From a virus: a DNA stretch of 42,409 nucleotides. The stretch is taken from the IMG/VR virus record IMGVR_UViG_3300045107_000043, positions 1-42,409 of that record. The stretch is one strand, 5' to 3'. This document shows, piece after piece, positions 5,984 through 15,200 of the stretch; the stretch's first letter is position 1, and each line of letters starts with the position of its first letter. The translations under genes were made by a program, and so were the position numbers. The notes beneath the pieces are model-generated. The model saw nothing but the letters and a program-made list of their open reading frames with translations, ran no database searches and was not told the origin of the DNA.

Positions 5984-8154
5984 AACACCGCTCCATAATC
6001 AGACCCGTCCGCCATCTTCAGCCGCGCATACATGTCCTGCACGAATTGCGCGGCGCTGACCGAGCCGTCGTCAGTGTAGGACATGCGCCAGTAGCCATCG
6101 GCGTTCTGCACGAAGGTTCCGGCCAGCTTGTCGCCGGGCCGCGTGCCGACCGCCGCGCCGGACAGCGCGTTGATCGTGATGTTCTCGACTGACGTCACTT
6201 CGGCTGGCGTAATCGCACTGCAAATGTTGCGGCGGGCGTAGAATGCGCCCGCTGGAAACAGGCCGTCGTGGGAGAATATCGTAGGATTGTCGGCGACGGT
6301 CATCCCGCCGGATGGCGGTATCTCGCATGTCGGGCCGAAGGTGTTATATTCCGCCCGTGCGAACTCCATGTTCGGGCCGCCTGAGTGGAAGCCATATTTG
6401 CTGCGCGTCGCCTGGATGTTGTTGACGATCACCTGGCCCGAGCGCGAGCTGTCGCTGTTGATGTGGAACTGGATAGACTGGGCGTAGCGGACGCCGGTCT
6501 GGTCCTTGTAGTCGCTTGAGGCCGCGAGAACGACATTGCTTTCGCTGATCAGGTAGCCGGCCGAGCCTGTGGCGACGCTGCCCATATACTGCCAAAGGAC
6601 AGAGCCGTCCACGATGCTTGCGCCCGTGCCGGTGGGCGGAGTGCCCCCGCCGGTCGTGCCCGCCTGAATGCACTTGTAGTAGTTGCCCGCGTTGACGCAC
6701 CATGTGTCCAGATTGACGGCCGTTGGCGTCGCAGGATCGCCAGCGCCGTTCGTAAGCGGATAGCCGGTAGTCGTTCGTTTTTGCTGGAAGTCCACATGCG
6801 GCCCGCTCGATGCAGGCGTGTACTGATAGTAATCATGCAGGTTCCGCGCGGTATTATGGTGCACCCACACATAGCTGTGATCGTCGGCAAACCGGCCCTT
6901 CTGCTCGTAGGAGCCGACGAATTGCGAATAGCCGATGCAGTCCTCGGTGAACTGCTGGAAATCGTTGCGCGCGATCTCGACCAGGCGACAGCTGAAAACG
7001 TCGATGCCGTTGTCGAAACCGTTGAACACGTTATCCAGAATCTGCACTTCCTCGACACCGAAGAAGCGCATCGTGAAAACTACGGCACTGGCTAGCGCGG
7101 CGCTATTTTCGGTATAGCCCAGCCCGGCGAAATTCAGGCCGAGCCGGTTGCCCTGGAAGATATATACGCCGGAGACAGAAGTGGCGGGCTGGTTGACCCT
7201 GATCTGGTCCTGATATCCGCCCGCAGACGCCTTGCAGAAATGAAAGCCGTGGCCGATGCGGCCAACCTGCACGCCCCTGCCGTTCGCGCCGCCGACTGCG
7301 TCGGTGATCTGCATGTTCTCGTAGCCGGAGTCCGGCTCGATCAGCAAGCCGCCGCCGTTACGCGGACGAAAGTCGGCGTCGTCGGTGTACATCGCCGTGA
7401 CGCCGGTGCGGACGCGGATGCGGAACCATGTATTGTTGGCCGCCGCCGCCTTGCAGGCCGCATACTCGGTGTCGAAGGCCGCGTTCGACGTGACGACATT
7501 ATCCCTTGCGAATGTCTGACCTTGGTAGCCCGCCCACTTCGATGCGAACGGCGCCTTGATCATATTGTAGTAGGTCTGGGTCTGGGCGCTCGTCTTGCTG
7601 ATGCTGAAGCCGCTAGGGTTTCCTCCGGTGCTTACGACCGACACTCCCCCGATGAAAATGCCGATGCCGATCAGCATCCCTCCGCGATAGACCGTCCCGC
7701 CGCCCGCAGCGGCTGGCGTGTAGGTGATGACGATGATGCCCTGCTGCCCCGCGCCGCCGTTCGCGCCGCAGGAGCCTCCGCCGCCGCCGCCATATTGGCC
7801 GCCTGGGCCGCCGTGGACGTTGGCGACGCTCCAGTTGCCGCCGCCGCCGCCGGAGCCCGCACCCGCCGTGCCGCCAGCGGTTGCGGTCCAGAGCGCGGCT
7901 GCGGTTCCCGCGCTGCCCGGTGCGCTGCTCGTCGAGCCTGCGCCGCCGGCCGGGGAGCCGCCATTGGCAGCGCCGCCGTCGCCGCCCGTGACGCCCGAGC
8001 CGGTGATCGCGCCGTTGCCGCCCGCGCCGGACGGTCCAGCCGCGCCGCCCCCGCCGCCACCGATGACTTCGATGGTGTTGGTGCTGGAGAAGTCGGACGG
8101 GACGGTCCAGTTGCCCGCGCCGGTCGTGGTCAGGAAGATGACTTTATCGGCCAT
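5980..8154 (-). CDS. Glycine-rich tail spike with beta-helix domain
   Basis: A 724-residue protein. The N-terminus, MADKVIFLTTTGAGNWTVPS, leads into a glycine-rich module (about residues 30-150, IEVIGGGGGGAAGP and many GG repeats) like the glycine-rich adhesin or tail-fibre domains that pack as polyglycine helices. Residues from about 200 on have the short repeated strands of a parallel beta-helix (NMQITDAVGG, VQILDNVFNGFDNGIDVFSC, VEIARNDFQQF), as in tail spikes that bind or cut surface polysaccharide. No catalytic residues can be named. It lies downstream of the lysis genes and is the last gene of the late region, a usual place for a variable receptor-binding protein. Confidence 0.7.
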   Translation of the reverse strand: MADKVIFLTTTGAGNWTVPSDFSSTNTIEVIGGGGGGAAGPSGAGGNGAITGSGVTGGDGGAANGGSPAGGAGSTSSAPGSAGTAAALWTATAGGTAGAGSGGGGGNWSVANVHGGPGGQYGGGGGGSCGANGGAGQQGIIVITYTPAAAGGGTVYRGGMLIGIGIFIGGVSVVSTGGNPSGFSISKTSAQTQTYYNMIKAPFASKWAGYQGQTFARDNVVTSNAAFDTEYAACKAAAANNTWFRIRVRTGVTAMYTDDADFRPRNGGGLLIEPDSGYENMQITDAVGGANGRGVQVGRIGHGFHFCKASAGGYQDQIRVNQPATSVSGVYIFQGNRLGLNFAGLGYTENSAALASAVVFTMRFFGVEEVQILDNVFNGFDNGIDVFSCRLVEIARNDFQQFTEDCIGYSQFVGSYEQKGRFADDHSYVWVHHNTARNLHDYYQYTPASSGPHVDFQQKRTTTGYPLTNGAGDPATPTAVNLDTWCVNAGNYYKCIQAGTTGGGTPPTGTGASIVDGSVLWQYMGSVATGSAGYLISESNVVLAASSDYKDQTGVRYAQSIQFHINSDSSRSGQVIVNNIQATRSKYGFHSGGPNMEFARAEYNTFGPTCEIPPSGGMTVADNPTIFSHDGLFPAGAFYARRNICSAITPAEVTSVENITINALSGAAVGTRPGDKLAGTFVQNADGYWRMSYTDDGSVSAAQFVQDMYARLKMADGSDYGAVF

Positions 8155-8671
8155 TCGCGGCCTCCAGCTTCAGCGCCCACTCATGCGCGGCCTCAAGCCT
8201 CGCCTGGTTCAGGATCAGCGTGTTGGCGTCTTCGTCTTTGAGGCAGACTCCCTGATGAAGCTGGGCTGCCTCACCGGGTCCGTCAGGGCTCGCGGGAGCG
8301 CCGGGATCGCGGGGCAGATCGGGGTTTCCGGCAGCACGCGCAGCGGCGGTGTTCTGCCCGCGCATGAAGCGAGCAAGGCGCTCGCGGTAATCGTCAGCAA
8401 GAGTGTCGTAACGCGCATCGGCGTCATCCTTCAGCTTGAGGTTTTCGGCGTCCTTGCGGCGCGCCATGTCGAGCGCGTGGCGCGCGGCTTCGGCCTGAGC
8501 GGCTTCGTAGGTCTTGCGCTCGTTCTGCGCGATTAGCTCGGCGTGGCGCTTGCCGGACCAGCCGATTGCTCCCCAGAGAGCGAGGGCGGCGAAGGCGAGC
8601 AGGACGGCGAGCGGCTTCCAATAGGCGCGGAGATTGGCGAGGAGCGGGAGAAGGAGATTGCCTACCATCAC
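8144..8671 (-). CDS. i-spanin (Rz-like)
   Basis: A 175-residue protein with one N-terminal membrane segment (about residues 19-37, PLAVLLAFAALALWGAIGW) followed by a long, charged helical region rich in Ala, Glu, Lys and Arg, the layout of an inner-membrane spanin. It contains an out-of-frame lipoprotein gene (8215-8427), which is typical of Rz/Rz1 pairs. With that partner it would fuse the inner and outer membranes in the last step of lysis. It is coupled to the holin by an ATGA overlap. Confidence 0.85.
   Translation of the reverse strand: MMVGNLLLPLLANLRAYWKPLAVLLAFAALALWGAIGWSGKRHAELIAQNERKTYEAAQAEAARHALDMARRKDAENLKLKDDADARYDTLADDYRERLARFMRGQNTAAARAAGNPDLPRDPGAPASPDGPGEAAQLHQGVCLKDEDANTLILNQARLEAAHEWALKLEAANGR
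8215..8427 (-). CDS. o-spanin lipoprotein (Rz1-like), embedded
   Basis: A 70-residue protein lying entirely inside the i-spanin gene in another frame. It has a signal peptide (MTPMRVTTLLLTITASALLA) and a lipobox, LLASC, with the cysteine at about residue 21. The mature part is proline-rich (RTPPLRVLPETPICPAIPALP), as in Rz1 proteins. It would be anchored in the outer membrane and bind the i-spanin across the periplasm. Confidence 0.85.
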   Translation of the reverse strand: MTPMRVTTLLLTITASALLASCAGRTPPLRVLPETPICPAIPALPRALTDPVRQPSFIRESASKTKTPTR

Positions 8672-8955
8672 CGCCCCTCCTTCAGCCGCGCCGCCAGCTC
8701 GGCCGCGTCCTGCGTGGGCTCAACAGGAACCGGCGCATCTGGCGGATTCACGACCGCCACCGGCTGCGGGCTGTCCGTCGTCGTGGTCCGCGGCTTGAAC
8801 GTGCCGAGCACGCCGATCAGACCCGTGACAGCGCCGCCAATGCCCAGCGCCTCCAGCGACCGCCCCTGCCCGACCGCGTAGATCGCCATCGCCACCATCG
8901 TGACGATGCTCGCCAGCGTCGCGAGGAAGGCGATCAGGACGTGGCGGTCGGTCAT
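8668..8955 (-). CDS. Holin-like protein, two membrane segments
   Basis: A 95-residue protein with two hydrophobic segments (about residues 6-29 and 34-52) and a polar, proline-rich C-terminus. Size, topology and its place between the endolysin and the spanins fit a class II holin that would open the inner membrane to the endolysin. ATGA overlaps join it to both neighbours. Confidence 0.7.
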   Translation of the reverse strand: MTDRHVLIAFLATLASIVTMVAMAIYAVGQGRSLEALGIGGAVTGLIGVLGTFKPRTTTTDSPQPVAVVNPPDAPVPVEPTQDAAELAARLKEGR

Positions 8956-9506
8956 GCCTCGTCCCTGTAGAGCGCCGCTTCCGCCGCACGCCGCCGGGTG
9001 AGCCCGTTCAAGACCTTCCCGCTCGCCTTGTTCCAGCGCGCGAATTGCTCCGCAGCCCCGGCCTTGTCGCCGTCCTGGTGCATCCGGAGCAGCGTCGAGC
9101 GGCGGAAGTTTTCGAGTCCGATGTTGAAGGCTAGCGACACCATCGCGTCGAACTCGTTCTGCGTTGTCGGCGCGCCGTTCAGGGCGGAGTTAACGCCGAC
9201 AGCGAACCGCTCAAGATCGTCGGCCAGACGCTGGTCGCACTGCGCCTGCGTCCAGGTCACGCCTTTCGCGATCCCCGGCCCAGTAGCGCCATAGCCGATG
9301 GTCCACGGATCACCGCCGCTGCCGGGATCGGGATAGGCGGACAGCTCGCACCCCTCGAATTGCTTCACAAGCGCGGCGCAGGCGGGCGAAGGGGCGAGCG
9401 GGCGCATCATGCCGAGCGCTTCGGCAATGGCTGCGGCGGTCTGCGGCCCCCACACTCCGTCCGGCGTCACTCCGACGCGGCGCTGAATGTCTTTGAGCGT
9501 CGTCAT
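8952..9506 (-). CDS. Endolysin, GH24 muramidase with peptidoglycan-binding N-terminus
   Basis: A 184-residue protein from ATG 9506, which overlaps the previous stop by ATGA; the frame is open further upstream but inside that gene. Residues 1-33 look like a short peptidoglycan-binding motif (IQRRVGVTPDGVWGPQTAAA). The catalytic domain follows with the phage lysozyme triad: E51 in KQFEG, D60 in AYPD and T69 in WTIGYG. It would cut the glycan strands of peptidoglycan. There is no signal peptide, so it depends on the holin for export. Confidence 0.88.
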   Translation of the reverse strand: MTTLKDIQRRVGVTPDGVWGPQTAAAIAEALGMMRPLAPSPACAALVKQFEGCELSAYPDPGSGGDPWTIGYGATGPGIAKGVTWTQAQCDQRLADDLERFAVGVNSALNGAPTTQNEFDAMVSLAFNIGLENFRRSTLLRMHQDGDKAGAAEQFARWNKASGKVLNGLTRRRAAEAALYRDEA

Positions 9507-9775
9507 ACATGCACCTTCCCTGTCAGAACCGCCCACGCGGTGATGATCGCGCCGACCAGCCAGCCCAGCGCCGGGCTCTTCAGGATTGTAGCGATCACGC
9601 TGGAAGCGCCCTCGCGCCGGTTGTGCTCGGCCTCCAGCTTCGACACGCGCAGGGAGAGCGCGTCGAGCTTCTGTCCCGCGTTATTCGTGGTGTGGATCAG
9701 TTCGCGCAGCTGCCCTCGGATTTCGCCCAGAAGCATCGCGGCAGACGTGTCCAGCTCGGCAGGGCGCTCGCTCAT
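9503..9775 (-). CDS. XhlA-like membrane protein, possible holin or antiholin
   Basis: A 90-residue protein with a helical, coiled-coil-like N-terminus (about residues 15-55, RELIHTTNNAGQKLDALSLR) and a single C-terminal membrane segment (ALGWLVGAIITAWAVLTG). This is the layout of the XhlA haemolysin/holin-accessory group. It lies directly upstream of the endolysin in the lysis block, which already contains a two-segment holin, so it may be a second holin, a regulator of lysis timing or an anchor. Confidence 0.55.
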   Translation of the reverse strand: MSERPAELDTSAAMLLGEIRGQLRELIHTTNNAGQKLDALSLRVSKLEAEHNRREGASSVIATILKSPALGWLVGAIITAWAVLTGKVHV

Positions 9776-9815
9776 GTCTGCCTCGCAAAAGGGCGCAAAG
9801 GCACCGCGCCGCCCA

Positions 9816-11888
9816 TCAGTTGACGCTCCGGCTCTTTTCGACCCAGCGGTTCGCCGCGGCCGCCATTTTGCGCATCACCACGACATCGCTGGCAGAGCCG
9901 ACGAAATCGGCGGCCCCGGACAGCACAAAGTTCGTATTCTTCAGCGTGGAGACGGTCGTGAACAGCAGCTCGATTTCCTGCCCGTCATAGCCGTTCGCGA
10001 AATTGGTCACGTTGGTCGGAGCGGCATAGGCCATGTTGAAGCGGTTATAGCCGGCGACCGAGGGCGTGCCGCCCGTGGTGATGTCCTGCACGAAGTTCCA
10101 ATCCGCGCGGACGTTAGAGTTGGTGCAGGCTCCAGGAGTGCCGCCGGGGCTGTAGAGGTAGAGTCGGGTCGCGCCGTCGAGCTGGTTGTCCAGCAGCTCC
10201 AGCACGCCGCCGCTCGACGCGGAAAGGCCGTCGCTTAGCTGGACCAGGTAATTCGAACCGCCGCCCGAGATCACGCCCCGCGCGCCGCGGATCAGCAGTC
10301 GCTTGCAGTAGGAGGCGAGATATTCGGAAACGCCGATAATGACATGGCTTCCGGAATAGCCGACGTCTGCCTTTACCGTCAGGCCGTCGATGGTGACGCC
10401 CTGCGGATCGGCGAGCAGGATGTCCGGGTCGGTCCAGTTCGCGGTCGTCTCAAGCGCGATGCCCGACACGCGAATGTTGCGGCACTCGCCGCTGTTGGCG
10501 GTGCGGCCGATGCCGAGGGAGCGCCCTCGGGTCTGGCGGAAGATCGGAGCGGTGACGGTGACGTTTTCGACGGTATAGGCGGCGTCCTGGTCGATGATCA
10601 GGGCGGCGTCGCGACACTGATCGAACTCAGGCCCGATCAGAACGACGTTCGTGCTGCGCGAAACGATACAGGCGGCGCGGCCATTGGACCCGGAGGTCGC
10701 CGTGAACAGCGCGGAGCGATGGTTGCGGAACTGGGCGCCCCAGATCGTCACGAAATCAGCGTGGTTGATGTAAATGCCGTGCCGCGTCGAATTGTCGATT
10801 TCAAAATCGGAGATGCGGACGTTGCGGGAGCGGGTGGCGCCGGCCAGCTCGGTGGCAAGCCCAAGCCCCTGCCCCGAGGTTTCTCCGTAGGTGTCCTTAA
10901 TCTTGAAGTGGTGCGCGCTCAGTCCCTGGACGCCGGGGAAGGTTCCAACGATCATGAATCCGGTCGCGGTGAAATGGTCGATTTCGATGTTGGTAAGCGT
11001 GGGCGGCAAGCCGTAGGTATAGCCGAACAGGCGCTGCTTGTGCGCCGTGTTGCCGTCGCCGACGAAGCTGAAGCCGGTAATCCGGACGTTCGTGCAGGCG
11101 CCGGAGAACATCCAGAGCGCGGTGCGATTGGTGTCGTCGGTCGCGCCGGACATGTCGCCGGTTGCGGTGACCGTCGCGCCGCCGCCGCGGATCGTCAGAT
11201 TGGTCGCGCCTGCGATCGTAACCGATCCGAACGACCAGGTCCCGCCGTTGAAATGCAGTTCGGCGACGCCTCGGGCAATCGCCTCGTTGACCGCTTCCTG
11301 CACCGTTGGAAAGTCGGACGCGTAAAGCACCTTTCTGCCGCGCGTGCGCAGGTCCGTGGCGCTTGCTCCTGTGCCGGACTGGAGGAAGCCGACGAGGGAG
11401 GAGCCGGTGGAGGCGGCCACATCCGTGCGGAATGCGGCGTCGTTGCCAGTTCCGGACAGCAGGACGCCGTTGCCGCTGGCGTCGAAGCCGAGGAACTTGC
11501 CGTTGCGAGCCGCCGCGTCTGGAAAGCTGAACGGAAACAGCGCCGCAACTCGCGCCTTCAGCCACAGCGCGTAAGTGGTGAGGCGGTCATGCACCTTGTC
11601 GAACGTGGCGGGATTGAAATCACCCTCGCCTGCAAACCTGCTTTCCTGCGTGAAGTCGGGGGCGGACTCGATCAGCACCGCCGCGCCGTTTGCCGGGGGC
11701 GTGTCGAATGTGACAGCCCCTCCGGTCCCCGTGGACGAAACCGAGGCTGTATAGCCGCCAAGCTGGAGCACGCCGTTGACGCTGACTTGGAGCTCGCTCG
11801 CCGAGGCCGCGGCAAAGTCGAAGGGGAACACGGTCGCGCTTCCATTCCCGACCAGCGTCTTGAAAGTGTGCGTTGCGGTGACGGTCAT
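9816..11888 (-). CDS. Tail fibre/spike with T7-type N-terminal domain
   Basis: A 690-residue protein. The N-terminal 110 residues (TVFPFDFAAASASELQVSVN, GAAVLIESAPDFTQESRF, FDKVHDRLTTYALWLKARV) match the particle-binding domain of T7-like tail fibres. From about residue 190 there is a pectate-lyase-like beginning, SDFPTVQEAVNEAIARGVAE, and many short strand repeats of a right-handed beta-helix (NLTIRGGG, NVRITGFSF, NVTVTAPIFRQ). It should attach to the tail and recognise or degrade surface sugar. A late promoter candidate lies at 11911-11942, upstream of its start. Confidence 0.78.
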   Translation of the reverse strand: MTVTATHTFKTLVGNGSATVFPFDFAAASASELQVSVNGVLQLGGYTASVSSTGTGGAVTFDTPPANGAAVLIESAPDFTQESRFAGEGDFNPATFDKVHDRLTTYALWLKARVAALFPFSFPDAAARNGKFLGFDASGNGVLLSGTGNDAAFRTDVAASTGSSLVGFLQSGTGASATDLRTRGRKVLYASDFPTVQEAVNEAIARGVAELHFNGGTWSFGSVTIAGATNLTIRGGGATVTATGDMSGATDDTNRTALWMFSGACTNVRITGFSFVGDGNTAHKQRLFGYTYGLPPTLTNIEIDHFTATGFMIVGTFPGVQGLSAHHFKIKDTYGETSGQGLGLATELAGATRSRNVRISDFEIDNSTRHGIYINHADFVTIWGAQFRNHRSALFTATSGSNGRAACIVSRSTNVVLIGPEFDQCRDAALIIDQDAAYTVENVTVTAPIFRQTRGRSLGIGRTANSGECRNIRVSGIALETTANWTDPDILLADPQGVTIDGLTVKADVGYSGSHVIIGVSEYLASYCKRLLIRGARGVISGGGSNYLVQLSDGLSASSGGVLELLDNQLDGATRLYLYSPGGTPGACTNSNVRADWNFVQDITTGGTPSVAGYNRFNMAYAAPTNVTNFANGYDGQEIELLFTTVSTLKNTNFVLSGAADFVGSASDVVVMRKMAAAANRWVEKSRSVN

Positions 11889-11910
11889 GGCAGCTCCGGC
11901 GTTTCACCCG

Positions 11911-11942
11911 GGCTACGCCAGAGCTGAGCAGGCTTGAATCAA
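11911..11942 (-). promoter_or_regulatory. Late promoter candidate A (TTGATTCAA-N14-GGCGTAGCC)
   Basis: On the reverse strand TTGATTCAA (11934-11942) is followed after exactly 14 bases by GGCGTAGCC (11911-11919). The same arrangement is found at 29842-29873 and, with weaker second halves, at 27723-27754 and 31979-32010. Read as a sigma-type promoter it is TTGATT, 17 bases, then GGCGTA. It lies 22 bases before the tail fibre ATG. The first half is nearly palindromic and might also serve the forward lipoprotein gene. Confidence 0.5.
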
Positions 11943-11961
11943 GGCGGATTTCGGCGCAGCT

Positions 11962-12285
11962 ATGCGCGCGATGAGAACGCTCCTCGCAGCGATGATAATG
12001 CTGGCCGCTTGCGACAAGCAGGCTGCGCAACCAGATCGGCCTTCCCCGTCGACGCCAGACCCGCTCGACAACTATGTTCGGGATGAGCGCGCGGCCACGA
12101 TGCGTGACCTTGAGGAAGCACAGAAACGGTCATCCCAAGCCGATCAGCGGCTTCTAAGCGGCGTGACTGCGCGAATGTCGGAGATGGAGCGCCGGATCGA
12201 CGCCATAGAGAAGGAGGCGCGCATGGCCCCTATCTATGATCGTCAGAGAGACGCCCGGTTGTCAGGCCCTCATACCAGTCGCTGA
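11962..12285 (+). CDS. Forward-strand lipoprotein, moron-type gene
   Basis: A 107-residue protein with a signal peptide and lipobox (MRTLLAAMIMLAACDKQ, cysteine at about residue 17 from ATG 11962), then a helical region (MRDLEEAQKRSSQADQRLLS) with coiled-coil character. It is the only forward gene within the 26-kb reverse late region and overlaps the end of the giant virion gene by 56 bases. Lone, opposite-strand lipoproteins in late regions are often accessory genes that change the host surface, for example to exclude other phages; that role is inference. Confidence 0.65.
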   Translation: MRAMRTLLAAMIMLAACDKQAAQPDRPSPSTPDPLDNYVRDERAATMRDLEEAQKRSSQADQRLLSGVTARMSEMERRIDAIEKEARMAPIYDRQRDARLSGPHTSR

Positions 12286-15200
12286 CCGTCTGCGGGTCGG
12301 CATCGCCGTGTCCCACGTCGACCAGGAACTGCGTTGCCGCGGCGACCTGGCCCGGCACGAGCCCGGTCCAGTAGCCCGCCGCCTCCAGAACGTCCTTCGT
12401 GGCGTGCCTCGTCTCGTCTCCGGTCGCAATGTTATGCGCGTCGCCTGCAACCTGAACGAGTGACTGTCCCGCGCGCTGGACCGGCGAGAGCTGATAATCG
12501 AATGCCTTGTTGCCAGCGAGCTCGTCCCAGATCGGCCGCGCCACGTCGCGAATGCCGGGAAACGCCCCGAGCGACTGGAACAACATCTGCTTGAAGGCCC
12601 ACCAGCCCCAATCCTCGTCATCGTCAGGCCCTCGGTTCGCGAGCATTTCCGAGAGCAGCGGCGGAACGATCACAAGCCACCACGCCCGCGCCATCAGGCC
12701 GGGCAGGTCGCGCGACGACATCGCCCGCACATCGCGGCCAAGCGTGCGCTGCCGCTGATACACAGCCGAGAGATAGCTGTAGAACATCGTCGTCAGCTTG
12801 AAGAACTCGCCATATTTGCCGGTGCCCCGCTGGACCGCCGCCAGGTCCTTTGCGGCTCCCGCGCCCTGCGACTGGCGTATTGCCTTGTCCGCCGCATAGA
12901 TCGCATCCTCTTCCGTCGCCCCTCCGGCCAGAGCCTTGTTATAGGCCCCGATCCATGTGGGAATGACGACAACGCGGTCCATGTATCCGATGCCGTGGAA
13001 GGCGAAGCGCTTCGCCGCGGACAGCCTTCCCGTCTTGCCGGCGAGCCGCTTGATGCCGGAGTTGATGTCGCGATCAAGCGTGTCCATCCTGTGTCGGACT
13101 TCGCCCGAGCGCTGCATTACAAAGTTGAACGTTTCCACGGGATGCCGCGAAGTCTGCGCAACGGCGGCGGAAACCCACGTCGCCCCGACCACTTCGAAGC
13201 TGTTCGAATAGCCCGCGATCTGCGTCAGCATCGTCGACAGGCGGAAGCCCATACCAACGACCGTCGCGTTGGTCCTGAGCTTCGAGAAGAACTTGCCGAG
13301 CCCTTCGTTCCCGGCTTTCTCGATCGCCCAGCTATTGGCGACGTGCTTGAGCCAAGGGCGGAACTGCTTGCGCATCGCCGGGCCGAGCGTTTCGTCAACC
13401 GCCTTCATCACGCGCGGATGAGACAGGAACTTGTGCGCGTTCATCACCGCTTCGCGGTGCGTGATGTCGTGGATAACCTCACCGACATGGCGCTGAATGA
13501 CGCCTAGGTCGAGCAGGATCGGGCGGGAGACTTTTTCCAGACGGTCCTTGGTCGCGCTCGCCACCGTCGTCGCGCGGGTGTATTTCGCTTCGAACAGATC
13601 GCTTTCCCGGCCAGCGTTCGCCTCCGCCCGGTAATCGCGCGTGGAATCATAGACCGCTGGGAAATATCCGCCGCGCAGCGTGCCGGCGCCGGTTTCGAGC
13701 GGACGCGCCGCGACCTTTTCAGGGGCCACGCCGTTCAGGCGCTTTTCCATCGCCTCGATCTCGGGCCAAAGTCCGTCGATGATGTCCCAGACCTTCTGGA
13801 CGTAGCCCCATTCCTCCGCGCTCAACTCGCGGTTGAGCACGTCAAGGATCGCGGCCTCGTTCCAGCCATAGCCATCAGCGAGGCGCTGGGCGTTTCCTTC
13901 GTTGCCCATGTTGAGTGCCATCGAAACGAGCTGCTGGCGAGAGAAGGTGAGCGGGTTGCCGGTTTCGCGATTGACGAGCTCGGGCACCGTCACGTGATCG
14001 GACCAGCGCCTGAGCGTCTTGGCGTCAACACTCGCCAGCGCTTCGGTCAGTCGCTTCGAATAATCCGCAAACATGTCCTGCTCGCGCGTTTGCGCCTCTG
14101 CGATCGGGCGGAACGCGATGCGGTTGAACACGCCGTCGCTGTTGCCGCCATCCAGCCAGTCGAAGATCGTTTCCAGCTTCAACAGCGCCGCATCGGCATC
14201 CGCGACGCCGGCCTTGAATCGGTCGCGCCATGACGGGTCCATGAGGTCCGAGGGCGGGCGCGGCGGCAACTGACTTGCCGACGCCACGGCTTCGTCGACG
14301 ACCGCGTTGAACTCGCGCTCTTCCTGCCCGTCGATAAGCTTCTGCTTCAGCCGCCCGAGGTGGATGATCTGCTTGACCGTTTCATCCAGCCCGAGAAGGT
14401 TTTCGACACTGAGCCGCGACCAGTGCGTCGTCCCAAGGCTTTCGGCGAAACTCTCCGGAACGACGACATCATGCCCCTCCGCCTGACGCTCGCGCGCCCA
14501 CTCGGCAAACGATTCCTGCCGGTCAAGAGACGCCTGCGAGCGGTTGCGAAACTCGACCTGCTCCAGCAGCGCGTGCGCCTGGTCGAGATAGCCCTGATCG
14601 ACCGACTTGATCGTCGCCCGCTTCGCCAGCTTGCCGAGGCGCGCGACCGCCGCGTCGACCGCCTCACCGGCTTTCCGCGCTTCGCTGACCAGCGCCGCGT
14701 TCAGCATCTGCCGCTGCTTCTGGCGATAGGTTTCGTCCACATCGCCTTTCAGTATCGCGGCTTCCGCTTCCTTCGCGGCCTTCGCGGCGGCGCGGGCGTA
14801 GCGCTGGACGGCAGCAGGGCTAGCGACATCGACAACGAGGCCTTCGCGGATCGTGCGGGCCGCCCATTCCTTGGCGAGACTGTAGGGCGTGGGCGGGGCG
14901 TCGGAACGGCGCTTGCGCTGCAATGCGCGGAGCTCGGACGCGATCACCTCGCCTTGCCGCTCGTTCAGCACAGCGGCAAGCGCTTCCTCCTCGATCGAGC
15001 CGTCATTGAGCGGGTCGCCATGACGGTCTCGCATTTCCGCCGCCGTCTCTTCGTCGATCAGCCGCTGCTTGACGCTTCTCTTGTCGCCTTCCGCGCGCAA
15101 CTCGGCCTGACGCTGCTCCAGCCCGATCAGCGTGCGGACCATCTCGTCGCCCGTCCGGAAGCCCACCATTTCCGCGATCGCGTCAACATCGGTCGAGCGT

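Noticed and set aside
5980-11888. Diversity-generating retroelement acting on a tail fibre, as in BPP-1
   Set aside because: The head genes resemble BPP-1, but I see no reverse transcriptase and no template or variable repeat pair.
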